Source of the DNA: JANXQZ01 sp038225555
GTDB taxonomy: Bacteria > Acidobacteriota > Terriglobia > Bryobacterales > Bryobacteraceae
Reading direction: 5' to 3'
Assembly (NCBI GenBank): GCA_038225555.1
Contig: JBBRRB010000029.1
Location: 8,815 to 72,814 of the forward strand
DNA: 64,000 nt
Both the position numbers and the translations under genes were made by a program. Of this stretch, positions 52,858 through 61,238 are shown piece after piece (the stretch's first letter is position 1; each line of letters starts with the position of its first letter). The notes under the pieces were generated by a model. That model saw only the letters and a program-made list of their open reading frames with translations, made no database searches and had not been told where the DNA came from.

Positions 52858-53096
52858 GCCTGGCCGGGGCGAAAAGGCTCGGGCTGAATCTTATCGCCCT
52901 TTCGCACCAGGATTTCAATGCGAGTCTCTGCCTCTTCAAGCTGTTTGCGGCACACTTCGCTCAACTGCGTTCCCTTCTCAAACAATTCAAGAGCGCGCTC
53001 GAGCGGCAGCTCGTTGCTCTCCATCTGTTTTACGATCGACTCAAGCTCCTGCAAGCCAGCTTCGAAGCTTGCGGCAGGTTTATCTTCGGCAGGCAC
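52854..53096 (-). CDS. xseB: Exodeoxyribonuclease VII small subunit
   Basis: An 80-residue protein from a GTG start. The conserved helical pair is SFEAGLQELESIVKQMESNE then LPLERALELFEKGTQLSEVC, followed by RKQLEEAETRIEILVRKG. XseB coats the large subunit XseA in exonuclease VII, which degrades single-stranded DNA. xseA is not in the window. It starts 5 bp after the stop of the helical protein gene, and its stop overlaps the ispA remnant ATG. The tail QPEPFRPGQA is duplicated upstream of intact ispA. Confidence 0.94.
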   Translation of the reverse strand: MPAEDKPAASFEAGLQELESIVKQMESNELPLERALELFEKGTQLSEVCRKQLEEAETRIEILVRKGDKIQPEPFRPGQA

Positions 53097-53101
53097 TCAC
53101 A

Positions 53102-53860
53102 TCACCCCATAGCTTCCAAGCTCTTAATTTGTTCGGTGGTCCGGGAAGCCGTGCTCAGCGAGTTCATGGCCGATTTGAACGACGTCACGCTATCGATGTA
53201 TTTGGACTTGGTCTTTGCCTCTGTGTCTTTGAGCGCCGCGTCACACGCATTGGCCGCCACCCGCGCTTTCACTTGAAACTCCTTCAGCGCTTTGAGCGCA
53301 TTCTTTACTTCGGTGCGTGCCGCGGCCTTGGTGTACTCTTGCGCAGCTTTGAGGGCGGGACCGGCATTGTCGATCAGTTTGAACTTCTTTTCCAGCGTTG
53401 AGAAGGCTGCGAAGTCTTTTTTTGCCTTCTCGATAGTTCCCTTAACATCAGCTTCAAGAAACAACCAAGTGATCCCGGTGGCTCCGGGGCTTTTTTTCTC
53501 CTGCAGCGCTTTGGCATCGGCCGACATTTTGTCCTCAAGCTTCAGCATCTCGCGCATGAAGGTGGCAAATGCCAAGACGATATCCTCGTCTAGCGTTGCA
53601 TCGTAGGTCTTCATCTCGTTCCGCACGAAAGCAACGTAGGGCTCTTGCACCGTATGATACTTGTTCATCGCCTTTTCCAGCGTCGCCCGCTCTTTCTTGT
53701 CGAGCGCATTATCGACTTCCTGGAGCACTGGCGTTAGGCCGCTCGATTTTTGCACCGTGCCGAGAATCGCCTTCTTTACGGATTCCTTCGGCCGTTTGAT
53801 TCCGGCGTCGGTCTCGAACTTCTGTTTGATGGCTTCCCATTCCTTCACGTATTTTCCCAA
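53102..53860 (-). CDS. All-helical, Lys/Glu-rich hypothetical protein
   Basis: A 252-residue protein without a signal peptide or membrane helix. The start is a TTG at 53860, 7 bases after GGAGG. The sequence is almost all alpha-helix forming: VQKSSGLTPVLQEVDNALDK, ERATLEKAMNKYHTVQEPYV, LAFATFMREMLKLEDKM, KTKSKYIDSVTSFKSAMNSL. Long coiled-coil-like amphipathic stretches suggest self-association. No family recognised. It lies 5 bp before xseB on the same strand, so it is probably co-transcribed, but a functional link is unknown. Confidence 0.65.
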   Translation of the reverse strand: MGKYVKEWEAIKQKFETDAGIKRPKESVKKAILGTVQKSSGLTPVLQEVDNALDKKERATLEKAMNKYHTVQEPYVAFVRNEMKTYDATLDEDIVLAFATFMREMLKLEDKMSADAKALQEKKSPGATGITWLFLEADVKGTIEKAKKDFAAFSTLEKKFKLIDNAGPALKAAQEYTKAAARTEVKNALKALKEFQVKARVAANACDAALKDTEAKTKSKYIDSVTSFKSAMNSLSTASRTTEQIKSLEAMG

Positions 53861-53942
53861 AGTGTTGCCTCCGTGTTTTTATTTGGTTCTGGAATCCAAT
53901 CATCCTATCATGGTCATTCGCCAGGCGGCTGAATGGTGCAGA

Positions 53943-54578
53943 ATGGAGAGCATGAGATTACGTACCTTCCCGCTGACTGCAACTGCCGCGCTGCTCCTGC
54001 TGACAGCATGTTCCGACGCTCCGAAACAGGCGGCCAAGAAGGAGGCCGAGAAGCCGGACCCGCCGATCACAGGCCGCCAAGCCTTTCAAAAGATGTTTCC
54101 GTCAGCTCGCGGATGGGCGACGGATGCGCAGCCGCTCCAGTTGCAGAGCTACAATTTGCAGGGTGTGAAATCCGAGGGAGGCAAGTCGGGCGCTTGGGTC
54201 ACCACCTTCGTTTCGCCAGCGCAGCGCAAGGCGCGGCAATACACTTGGTCCGCGATGGAAGCCGAAGGAAACCTGCATAAAGGTGTCTTTGCCGGCTTGG
54301 AGCAATCCTGGTCGGGTCCCACGGGACAAGATATGCCGTTCGAGGTCGCCGCGATCCGGACGGATTCTGATGCAGCGCTGGAGACGGCCATGCAGCAGAA
54401 GGACAGCAAGAAGTTCGTTGAGAAGAATGCGGCCATGCCGATCATGTTTATCTTGGAAAGGACCCGCCGCTTTCCGGATTTAACGTGGCGCGTTTTGTGG
54501 GGAGAGAGCGTGGGGACGAGCGAGTATTCTGTATTCGTCGACGCGAGCACAGGCAAGTTTTTGGAGCGGGTGAGGTAA
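53943..54578 (+). CDS. Putative lipoprotein of unknown function
   Basis: ATG 53952 (MRLRTFPLTATAALLLLTAC) is preceded by GGAGAG; ATG 53943 is also possible. The lipobox LLTAC puts the acylated Cys about 20 residues in. The mature part is about 190 residues with SARGWATDAQPLQLQSYNLQ, SPAQRKARQYTWSAMEAEGN and TWRVLWGESVGTSEYSVFVD. The C-terminal FVDASTGKFLERVR resembles a PepSY-like end. A longer frame back to 53661 is antisense to the helical gene and not believed. Confidence 0.75.
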   Translation: MESMRLRTFPLTATAALLLLTACSDAPKQAAKKEAEKPDPPITGRQAFQKMFPSARGWATDAQPLQLQSYNLQGVKSEGGKSGAWVTTFVSPAQRKARQYTWSAMEAEGNLHKGVFAGLEQSWSGPTGQDMPFEVAAIRTDSDAALETAMQQKDSKKFVEKNAAMPIMFILERTRRFPDLTWRVLWGESVGTSEYSVFVDASTGKFLERVR

Positions 54579-54603
54579 CTTAGAACGGTCGCGACAAATA
54601 GAA

Positions 54604-54632
54604 ACGCGGGCGCTAACTGAAAGCGCCCGCGT
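54604..54632. terminator. Bidirectional hairpin between convergent genes
   Basis: An 11-bp perfect stem (ACGCGGGCGCT, 54604-54614, with AGCGCCCGCGT, 54622-54632) encloses a 7-base loop. AAAT/ATTT tracts flank both sides. It serves the lipoprotein gene and the PEP-CTERM gene. Confidence 0.8.
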
Positions 54633-54656
54633 CAAATTTCTGCTACCAGAGAAAGC

Positions 54657-55457
54657 TTAAGCGTCGCGTCGGATCAGGCGGCGTAAAGCAGCAAGACCGA
54701 GTATCGGTCCTATTAGCAGGAACGTGGCGGGTTCGGGCGTACCGCCTCCAACGCCCCCGTTGAACCCTCCACTCGAACCTTCCAATACGCCGTTCCCACA
54801 GAGATAGGAAGAGAAATCAATGTTAAAGGGCGTGCTTAGGAAGCCGGCTGGCGCGGAGAACGTGTCCGTTAGCGTGTATTGTGCAGCGGAAACTCCGTTC
54901 CCGGTTTCGGCACCCGTCAAAGTACCGCTTCCCACCAGCGTTCCACCTGCGGCAAGCAGAACGTTGTGGTTCGGGTTCTGCATAAATTGGCCCATGGTCG
55001 CCACACTGGCTGTGATATAACCTGAAGCTTTGTAGATGCTGCCAGCCGCATAGCCGTCATGCGGATGCAGCACGACCGCGTAATCCACTCCACCGGACAT
55101 GATCAAAAAATCTCCGATGAAAAAAGGAGACAGTCCAGTTGTATAAACGTAAGAGGGGACCACGTCAGGACTTCCCGGGATCAAATGGCTGGTGGGAGGG
55201 CCGTAGTTGGTCTGAATCGTAAGTGTAAATTGGGTCATGGCACCCATCGGCGAGGTCAACTGAGCTCCGAACACCTCAAATATAGCAGGTTCGCCAAGGA
55301 TACACTTGGGATCGGAAATGTTACATATCGTACCTTCGGCTTTGCCTGGACCCTGGTCTTTTGGATACACGGGACCAACGAACGAAATGGTGCTTGCGAA
55401 GGCACCAACTGTCGTTAAAGTGAAGAGAAATAGTAGTTTTATCCGTTTAATGGACAT
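54657..55457 (-). CDS. PEP-CTERM sorting-domain protein
   Basis: A 266-residue exported protein. A signal peptide (LLFLFTLTTVGAFAS) starts the chain. The body is beta-rich (VFGAQLTSPMGAMTQFTLTI, FFIGDFLIMSGGVDYAVVLH). A Gly-rich linker (GGFNGGVGGG) leads to the sorting tail TPEPATFLLIGPILGLAALR then RLIRR. PEP-CTERM tails are cut by exosortase in cells making exopolysaccharide; no exosortase gene is in the window. A convergent hairpin follows the gene. Confidence 0.9.
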   Translation of the reverse strand: MSIKRIKLLFLFTLTTVGAFASTISFVGPVYPKDQGPGKAEGTICNISDPKCILGEPAIFEVFGAQLTSPMGAMTQFTLTIQTNYGPPTSHLIPGSPDVVPSYVYTTGLSPFFIGDFLIMSGGVDYAVVLHPHDGYAAGSIYKASGYITASVATMGQFMQNPNHNVLLAAGGTLVGSGTLTGAETGNGVSAAQYTLTDTFSAPAGFLSTPFNIDFSSYLCGNGVLEGSSGGFNGGVGGGTPEPATFLLIGPILGLAALRRLIRRDA

Positions 55458-55646
55458 TTTTTAGTTAGCCTCTGGCGCCTGACTTTCGTCCGACGCTCCT
55501 TCACGGTAACATCGACTCGAAATCAATAGCTCTACAATATTTACTACACTTAGGCCAATCAGTCAATTCGGATCCTCCAAAATAGTAAGGGCTACGGCAA
55601 CCGACAACTCCCAAAACTCACCCAATCCCGGTACTATATTAAGGAG

Positions 55647-56237
55647 ATGTTGACTCGTCGCGATCTTCTAGATTTGGGCTTACGGGCTGCGGCGCTGCCT
55701 GGCGCTGCCGAGTTTTTTTCCGCCTGGCTGTCGGCCGCCGAGGACCACAAGCATGCTCCCGGGTCCGCGGCTCCACCTGAACCGCCGCTGTTGCGCGATT
55801 ACACGCCGAAATTCTTCGATCCTCATGACTTCGCGGCACTGGAGTCCTTCACAGAAATTTTGATTCCCACGGACGAGACTCCGGGCGCCCGCGAGGCGCA
55901 TTGCGCCCACTACATCGATTTCGTGCTCCAGGCCGCTGGCGAGCACGCGCCCGAGATGCAGAAGCAATGGCGCGACGCGATGGGCTCGCTGAAGCAGGCC
56001 GGGTTCCACGCAGCGGATGCGCAGGAAAGGGCCGTGCTGCTGGAAGCAATGTCGAAACCGGAGCGGGAGCGGGGCGCTACGCATCCCGCTTATGCGGCTT
56101 ACCGTCTCATCAAACAGCAAAACACGTTCGCATTTTATACGTCTCGCGCAGGCATGATCGAGACCCTCGATTACAAAGGCAATTCATTTAATGCCTCTTT
56201 CCCGCCCTGCAACCACCCCGAGCACCAGACCGTTTAG
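55647..56237 (+). CDS. Gluconate 2-dehydrogenase subunit 3-family protein
   Basis: A 196-residue protein. The N-terminal LTRRDLLDLGLRAAALPGAA looks like a Tat leader. The body contains FAALESFTEILIPTDETPGA and HCAHYIDFVLQAAGEHAPEM, then AYRLIKQQNTFAFYTSRAGM, matching the DUF1395/gluconate-2-dehydrogenase gamma-type family. Such subunits assist GMC flavin dehydrogenases. ATG 55647 directly abuts AAGGAG; a TTG at 55650 is a possible alternative start. The GMC gene follows 14 bp later, so the two form a pair. Confidence 0.88.
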   Translation: MLTRRDLLDLGLRAAALPGAAEFFSAWLSAAEDHKHAPGSAAPPEPPLLRDYTPKFFDPHDFAALESFTEILIPTDETPGAREAHCAHYIDFVLQAAGEHAPEMQKQWRDAMGSLKQAGFHAADAQERAVLLEAMSKPERERGATHPAYAAYRLIKQQNTFAFYTSRAGMIETLDYKGNSFNASFPPCNHPEHQTV

Positions 56238-56251
56238 AAGGATATCCGCAA

Positions 56252-57982
56252 ATGGCCAAAAATTATGACGTAATCGTGGTTGGTTCGGGCGCATGCGGCG
56301 GATGGGCCGCCATGGAACTGTCCAAGGCCGGGATGCGAGTACTGATGCTCGAGGCTGGAAGCGCCGTCACTCCGGCCAAGGATTTTCATCATACATTCCT
56401 GTATCAGATGGACTACCGCGGACAGGGCAAACCGGGCTTTCTGCGCCGCTACTCCGGCAGCGAGCGCAACTATCGCATCATGCTCGACAGCCAGGAAAAC
56501 CCTTACACTACGTCGCCGGACACGGTGTACCGCTGGTCGCGGTCAAGGTGTCTCGGCGGACGCACCTTGCACTGGGCGCGCGCCAGCGATCGCATGGCGG
56601 ACTACGAGTTCAAGGCAGCCTCCCGCGACGGGTGGGGACTCGATTGGGCTGTCGATTATGCCGCTATGAAACCTTATTACGACCGGGTGGAAGGCTTCAT
56701 CGGCGTGAGCGCCTCAATGGAAGGCATGCCTCAATTTCCGGACGGGGTGTTTCTCCCTCCCATGCCCCTGAATTGCGCCGAATCGATTTTCACCGCAGCT
56801 GCCAAGAGTCTGGCTTGGCCCGTTACGCACCGGCGATTAGCGCAGCTCACGCGCATGCACAACAACAGGCCGCCCTGCCATTACTGCGGCAACTGCGTGA
56901 ATGGGTGCGATGTGGGCGCGATGTTCAACACCGTTGCCGTGACGTTGCCTCCCGCCCTGAAAACCGGCAATCTGGAAGTCCGGACCGATTCCGTAGCCGC
57001 TCGCGTCAGAATGGACGGCGAGAATCGCGCCCAGGGCGTCACCTACATCGAGCGGTTCACCATGAAATCCGTGGACGTGGACGCGACGTACGTGATTCTG
57101 GCTGCCTCCACCCTCGAGAACACGCGCCTGATGCTGTTATCCGGCAAGGGCGGCTTGGCCAATTCGAGCGGGACGCTGGGGCAGTACATGATCGACCAGG
57201 TCTCCGGCGGAGGCATCAGCGGTATTCTGCCAAAGCTAAAGGGCGGTCCCAGTCGTTTGGATGACGGCAAATCTGCGGGGATTACCATCCCGAACTTTCA
57301 AAACATCGATAAGAAAACCGCGCGGAAGGACTTTATCCGCGGCTACGCGATCAATGCCACCGGCGGGCAGAGCGAGTATCCGTTCTATGCGGCGTCTATG
57401 CCCGGCTACGGCTCTGAATGGAAGAGAGAGGTGAAGAGCCGGTTCGTGGCGCAGGCGCGTGTTTGGATCGCTGGCGGCGAGATGCTTGCGCGAAAAGAGA
57501 ACTTCGTTGAGCTCGATCCGGAGGTGAAGGACCACTGGGGCATTCCAGTTTTAAAGATTCACTTCTCGCATCACGATAATGACCGCAAGGTCATAGCCGA
57601 CTTTCAGGAAAAGGCTGAAGAGCTATTTCGGAAAGCAGGCGGCGAAGCGATGGCTGGTTTTGGGCGGGGCGGTCCGGCGGGCTTCCCTGGAGGACCGGGC
57701 TCGCCGGACGCCGAGAGACGCGCCGCCGCAGGTCCCAACAGCGTCCGAGCAAGCGGGCTGGGCAGTTCAATCCATGAAGTCGGAACTGCACGGATGAGCG
57801 GCGATCCCAAGCAGGGTGTGTTGAATTCGTTCTGCCAAACCCATGATATTGCCAACTTGTACGTGTTTGGGGGCAATGCGTTTCCCTCAACAGGCGATAA
57901 ACACCCAACGCTGACCATGATGGCGCTGAGCGCGCGCGGCTGCGACCACTTGCTCGAGCATGCGAAAGGAAAAAAAGCCTAG
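56252..57982 (+). CDS. GMC-family flavin oxidoreductase with a Cys-rich motif
   Basis: A 576-residue FAD enzyme. The N-terminal dinucleotide motif is VVGSGACGGWAAMELSKAGM followed by RVLMLEAG. A catalytic histidine region is SSIHEVGTARMS, and a late NAFPSTGDKHPTLTMMALSA closes the FAD site. In the middle (about 208-222) a CHYCGNCVNGCDVGA motif provides four Cys in CxxCxxxC-like spacing, similar to an Fe-S or heme-less electron relay. Preceded by the subunit-3 gene, it probably acts as the alpha subunit of a sugar or alcohol dehydrogenase; substrate unknown. No cytochrome subunit is adjacent. Confidence 0.93.
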   Translation: MAKNYDVIVVGSGACGGWAAMELSKAGMRVLMLEAGSAVTPAKDFHHTFLYQMDYRGQGKPGFLRRYSGSERNYRIMLDSQENPYTTSPDTVYRWSRSRCLGGRTLHWARASDRMADYEFKAASRDGWGLDWAVDYAAMKPYYDRVEGFIGVSASMEGMPQFPDGVFLPPMPLNCAESIFTAAAKSLAWPVTHRRLAQLTRMHNNRPPCHYCGNCVNGCDVGAMFNTVAVTLPPALKTGNLEVRTDSVAARVRMDGENRAQGVTYIERFTMKSVDVDATYVILAASTLENTRLMLLSGKGGLANSSGTLGQYMIDQVSGGGISGILPKLKGGPSRLDDGKSAGITIPNFQNIDKKTARKDFIRGYAINATGGQSEYPFYAASMPGYGSEWKREVKSRFVAQARVWIAGGEMLARKENFVELDPEVKDHWGIPVLKIHFSHHDNDRKVIADFQEKAEELFRKAGGEAMAGFGRGGPAGFPGGPGSPDAERRAAAGPNSVRASGLGSSIHEVGTARMSGDPKQGVLNSFCQTHDIANLYVFGGNAFPSTGDKHPTLTMMALSARGCDHLLEHAKGKKA

Positions 57983-57983
57983 C

Positions 57984-59129
57984 ATGGATTCCTTGCTGGG
58001 CTGGCGGGACGAATTCCCGATTCTTGAAAAAACTGTATACATGATCAGCCATTCCCTGGGTGCCATGCCCAAGCGAACCAGGGACCGGCTGAACCAATAT
58101 GCCGACATGTGGTCTACGCGCGGCATCCGGGCCTGGGAAGAGGGCTGGTGGGAAATGCCCATCACCGTCGGCAATCTCGTGGGACGCATTATCGGCGCTG
58201 GCGCAGGCGAAGTCACCATGCATCCGAATGTGTCCATCTGTCAGGCCATCATCAGCTCCTGCTTTGACTGGCGAGGCAAGCGGCACAAGATCGTGAGCGA
58301 GGGTTTAAACTTTCCGTCCAATCTGTATATCGATTACGGATTGGAGGACGTGGGGGCTCGCGTGATCACCGTGGCCTCCGACGACGGAATCACCGTTCCG
58401 CTCGACAAATTGCTGGCGGCGATAGACGAGGAGACGCTGCTGGTTTCGGTGTCGCATGTGATCTTTAAAAGCAGCTTCATTCAGGACCTCAAGGCGATCA
58501 CTCAGCGGGCGCATGAAAAGGGCGCCATGGTAGTGGCCGACCTTTATCAATCCGCCGGAACGGTGCCGGTGAACGTTCGCGAGTTGGGGGTCGATTTTGC
58601 GACTGGTGGATCGGTAAAGTGGCTGTGCGGCGGCCCTGGCGCGGGATACCTGTATGTCCGGCGCGATCTGTGGCCAACCCTAAAGCCCCGGCTGACTGGC
58701 TGGATGGCGCACACGCGGCCTTTCGCTTTCGAGCCTGGGCCTATCGCTTACACCGACGACGCTTTTCGCTTTCTGAATGGCACCCCCAACATTCCCGGCA
58801 TGTACGCGGCAATGTCGGGCTACGAGATTGTAAACGAGATCGGGGTGCCCGCCATTCGCGCGAAGTCCATCCGGCAGACTGAAAGCTTGATCGGGCTGGC
58901 GGATGAGGCCGGGTTTCCAGTAAAGTGCCCGCGCAATCCCGATGAACGAGGCGGCACCGTCACGCTGGATGTCCCCAACGGGTTTGGCGTGACGCAGGAG
59001 CTTTCCCGGCGTGATTTTCTCGTGGATTATCGCCCCGGCGCAGGAATTCGCATGGCACCGCATTTTTATACGAAGGACGAGGAACTGGAGTCGCTGATTC
59101 GCGAGATTCAATTGATTTCCAGACCATGA
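57984..59129 (+). CDS. Class V aminotransferase-fold PLP enzyme (kynureninase-like)
   Basis: ATG 57984 (MDSLLGWRDEFPILEKTVYM) is preferred over 57960, which would overlap the GMC gene. About 381 residues. The fold shows SISHSLGAMPKRTR-type substrate loop, VSICQAIISSCFDWRGKRHK, and the PLP-lysine motif GSVKWLCGGPGAGYLYVRRD. The last part GAGIRMAPHFYTKDEEL matches the class V C-terminus, as in kynureninase or cysteine-desulfurase relatives. The substrate is unknown. A four-base overlap couples it to the phosphoribosyltransferase gene. Confidence 0.9.
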   Translation: MDSLLGWRDEFPILEKTVYMISHSLGAMPKRTRDRLNQYADMWSTRGIRAWEEGWWEMPITVGNLVGRIIGAGAGEVTMHPNVSICQAIISSCFDWRGKRHKIVSEGLNFPSNLYIDYGLEDVGARVITVASDDGITVPLDKLLAAIDEETLLVSVSHVIFKSSFIQDLKAITQRAHEKGAMVVADLYQSAGTVPVNVRELGVDFATGGSVKWLCGGPGAGYLYVRRDLWPTLKPRLTGWMAHTRPFAFEPGPIAYTDDAFRFLNGTPNIPGMYAAMSGYEIVNEIGVPAIRAKSIRQTESLIGLADEAGFPVKCPRNPDERGGTVTLDVPNGFGVTQELSRRDFLVDYRPGAGIRMAPHFYTKDEELESLIREIQLISRP

Positions 59130-59755
59130 AATTTTCAGAACGAACCCAAGCCGGGAAGCTTCTGGCTGGGGCGCTCGGGGAATATCGAAGCAGGCGCGAC
59201 GTCATCGTGCTTGGGCTGCCTCGCGGCGGTGTGTTGGTGGCGCATGAAATCGCTAAAGGCCTGAACGTCCCGCTGGACGTATTCGTCGTTCGCAAACTCG
59301 GAGCGCCGGGACAGGAAGAATTGGCGATGGGGGCGATCGCGTCCGGCGGCGTGCAGGTGTTGGATGACGACCTGATCCAGCAACTGGAAATTGACCCGGA
59401 ACAGCTTGACCGCATTCTGCAAGTTGAGAGGCTGGAATTGGCCCGACGGGAGCGCCTGTATCGTGGTGGGCGCCAGCTGCCTGACCTCGCAGGCAAGACC
59501 GTAATTCTCGCCGATGACGGCTTGGCAACGGGATCCACGATGCGGGCGGCGTTGCGCGCCGTGCGCCAGTTGGGGCCGAGCCGGGTAGTAGTCGCGGTGC
59601 CAGTGGCCGCCGTGGATGCTTACGAGGAGTTTCGCGCCGCAGCGGATGAGGTAGCGTGCTTGAGCACGCCGGAGCCGTTTGAGTCGGTGGGGAGCTGGTA
59701 CGAGGATTTCACTCAAACGACGGATGAGGAAGTGAAGGCGTTGCTCTCGTCCTAG
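59126..59755 (+). CDS. Phosphoribosyltransferase-domain protein
   Basis: A 209-residue protein. The PRPP-binding loop is VILADDGLATGSTMRAALRA (about 130-150). The N-terminal VIVLGLPRGGVLVAHEIAKG and LDVFVVRKLGAPGQEELAMG complete the type I PRTase fold. It is typical of small PRTases of unspecified substrate, often fused to hydrolases in other bacteria. It overlaps the aminotransferase gene by four bases, and its end overlaps a convergent gene remnant by four bases. Confidence 0.92.
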   Translation: MKFSERTQAGKLLAGALGEYRSRRDVIVLGLPRGGVLVAHEIAKGLNVPLDVFVVRKLGAPGQEELAMGAIASGGVQVLDDDLIQQLEIDPEQLDRILQVERLELARRERLYRGGRQLPDLAGKTVILADDGLATGSTMRAALRAVRQLGPSRVVVAVPVAAVDAYEEFRAAADEVACLSTPEPFESVGSWYEDFTQTTDEEVKALLSS

Positions 59756-60159
59756 AGGGCCTCAAGCACAGCGGTCCAGCAAGCGACGTAAGCGCACAAT
59801 TCTCCGCGCACCTGGTCAATCAACGGCGAGATGCCCAGGCCGAGGGTATTGTACCCTCCCTCAACCATGTGCTCCAGACAATCGAGAGCGGTATCGCGCT
59901 CACCCAAGCCGAGCAGCGCGAGCGCCATAGCTTGGGGCGTGACGAACTCTGACCGGCTCCTCTCCTGAAGTTGGTTTACCAATGCGCGCGCGGCGCTGTG
60001 ATCCCCGGCAAGCGTGTGCGCATACGCCAGCATGCCGCAAACATAGCTCGAATGGCAGATTCCGAAGCCGCCTTCCAGTCCCGAGGCGTGATCCCCGATC
60101 AGCAGTTGCGCAAGGCCTACGTAAGTACGGGCCCACTTCAATGATCGGTTCGGTCGCAC
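59752..60159 (-). pseudogene. C-terminal TPR-like remnant
   Basis: The minus strand gives a 135-residue frame with two TPR-like units: MLAYAHTLAGDHSAARALVN then LALLGLGERDTALDCLEHMV. The order 'LLGLGExDxALxxLE' is usual at the end of TPR regions in large regulators and kinases. No N-terminal part is recognised upstream, so only the tail of a larger gene seems to be left. It is convergent with the PRTase gene. Confidence 0.5.
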
Positions 60160-60338
60160 TCAGACTGGCATTCTGGCACACAAATCCCGGCTGATGGTAG
60201 CACCGGTTTAGAATCGTAATCAATAGTAGTGACATGGCAAAGTCTCGCGGACCGGAAATCCTACGATAAACCTTGATGCAATGACATCCCACCCCTACTT
60301 GTCAACTTAATGCACAGGACATTCCGCCTGGCCCAAGG

Positions 60339-60578
60339 ATCCTGGCCTCTTTTCGCCCCTTCATCGAGCACCTCATTCTGCTGGGCCTCTCGCGCAAAAC
60401 CATCCGCAGACACATCGACAACCTGCCCCTCTCTGAGAAAGAAGAACGTAGAACAGGTTTTGCTGGATGGGATTGACCAGGAGGGCGGGCCGCTCATCTA
60501 CCACTGCAAATCCGAGCACCAGCAGCGCCGTTTGATTCTACTTGCCGTAAGCTTCATCGCTTCTTTAATCCGTCCTGA
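60339..60578 (+). pseudogene. Frameshifted remnant of a small conserved hypothetical protein
   Basis: Three frames read ILASFRPFIEHLILLGLSRK and TIRRHIDNLPL, then EGGPLIYHCKSEHQQR, and FDSTCRKLHRFFNPS with a TGA at 60576. An intact protein of this sort (about 100 residues) is common in soil bacteria near mobile elements. No function is known. Several indels separate the parts. Confidence 0.6.
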
Positions 60579-60625
60579 TAAACGCCCTTACTACCCGCAG
60601 ATTCCGCCGACGAGCCAAAGATTTA

Positions 60626-61219
60626 TCAACTGTGCGTGCCAGCAAAGTCAACTTTCTCAACCCCCATCGGGCGAAGCAAGGCACGGATCATGGTTTGCGC
60701 ATTCACCTGGGCGTCCAGCAGTATGCCCATATCCAGAGCTTCCTGCCGGATTGAGCCGAGCGCAGCCAATCTGGCCTTTTTTTCGAGCTCGATGTCGTAC
60801 GGAATCCAGGGCGTCCACCAAGTCTTCGTCCGATCCCATACCTGCGTGTTCTTCTCGTCCAGGTTGATATGGAGAATTCTTGCGGCTGGAAGCTTGATCT
60901 GAACCCGGTGCTGGGCATCGATCCTGATATCCTTGTCCCCAAGCTGCCCCAAGTCCACGCCCCCTAGCACTTGGGCTTGAACGATAAGGAGGATCGATTC
61001 CGACCCAACCGGAATCTTGTCCTCCTTTATACCCGCCACCTTTTGGATGCTGTAGCGGACCGTCACCAATTCCCGCAACGGGCGGACTTCCTTCAAGATG
61101 CCGTCGGGATCGGCGGTTCGGCGAAACGGCGAGCTCTCAGGCCACTTCTCATACAAGATGACCGCCACCAGGATGGCGAGAATCGCGACAGGTCGCCACC
61201 ATCCAGGCTTCATATACAA
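60626..61219 (-). CDS. DUF4230-domain membrane-anchored protein
   Basis: A 197-residue protein with one N-terminal membrane helix (PVAILAILVAVILYEKWP). The DUF4230 core is RELVTVRYSIQKVAG, LGGVDLGQLGDKDIRIDAQH, RVQIKLPAARILHINLDEKN and a C-terminal helix RPMGVEKVDFAG. Such proteins are anchored in the membrane with an extracytoplasmic domain; their function is unknown. It is divergent from the Reeler-like/TIGR03437 gene. Confidence 0.88.
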   Translation of the reverse strand: MYMKPGWWRPVAILAILVAVILYEKWPESSPFRRTADPDGILKEVRPLRELVTVRYSIQKVAGIKEDKIPVGSESILLIVQAQVLGGVDLGQLGDKDIRIDAQHRVQIKLPAARILHINLDEKNTQVWDRTKTWWTPWIPYDIELEKKARLAALGSIRQEALDMGILLDAQVNAQTMIRALLRPMGVEKVDFAGTHS

Positions 61220-61238
61220 ATGCTACCTTCAAAGCACG

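Noticed and set aside
53661..53942. N-terminal extension of the lipoprotein gene
   Set aside because: It is antisense to the helical protein gene and would bury the lipoprotein signal.
56293..57264. A 323-residue open frame in another frame of the GMC oxidoreductase
   Set aside because: Arg/Gly/His-rich translation typical of frame +1 in GC-rich coding DNA.
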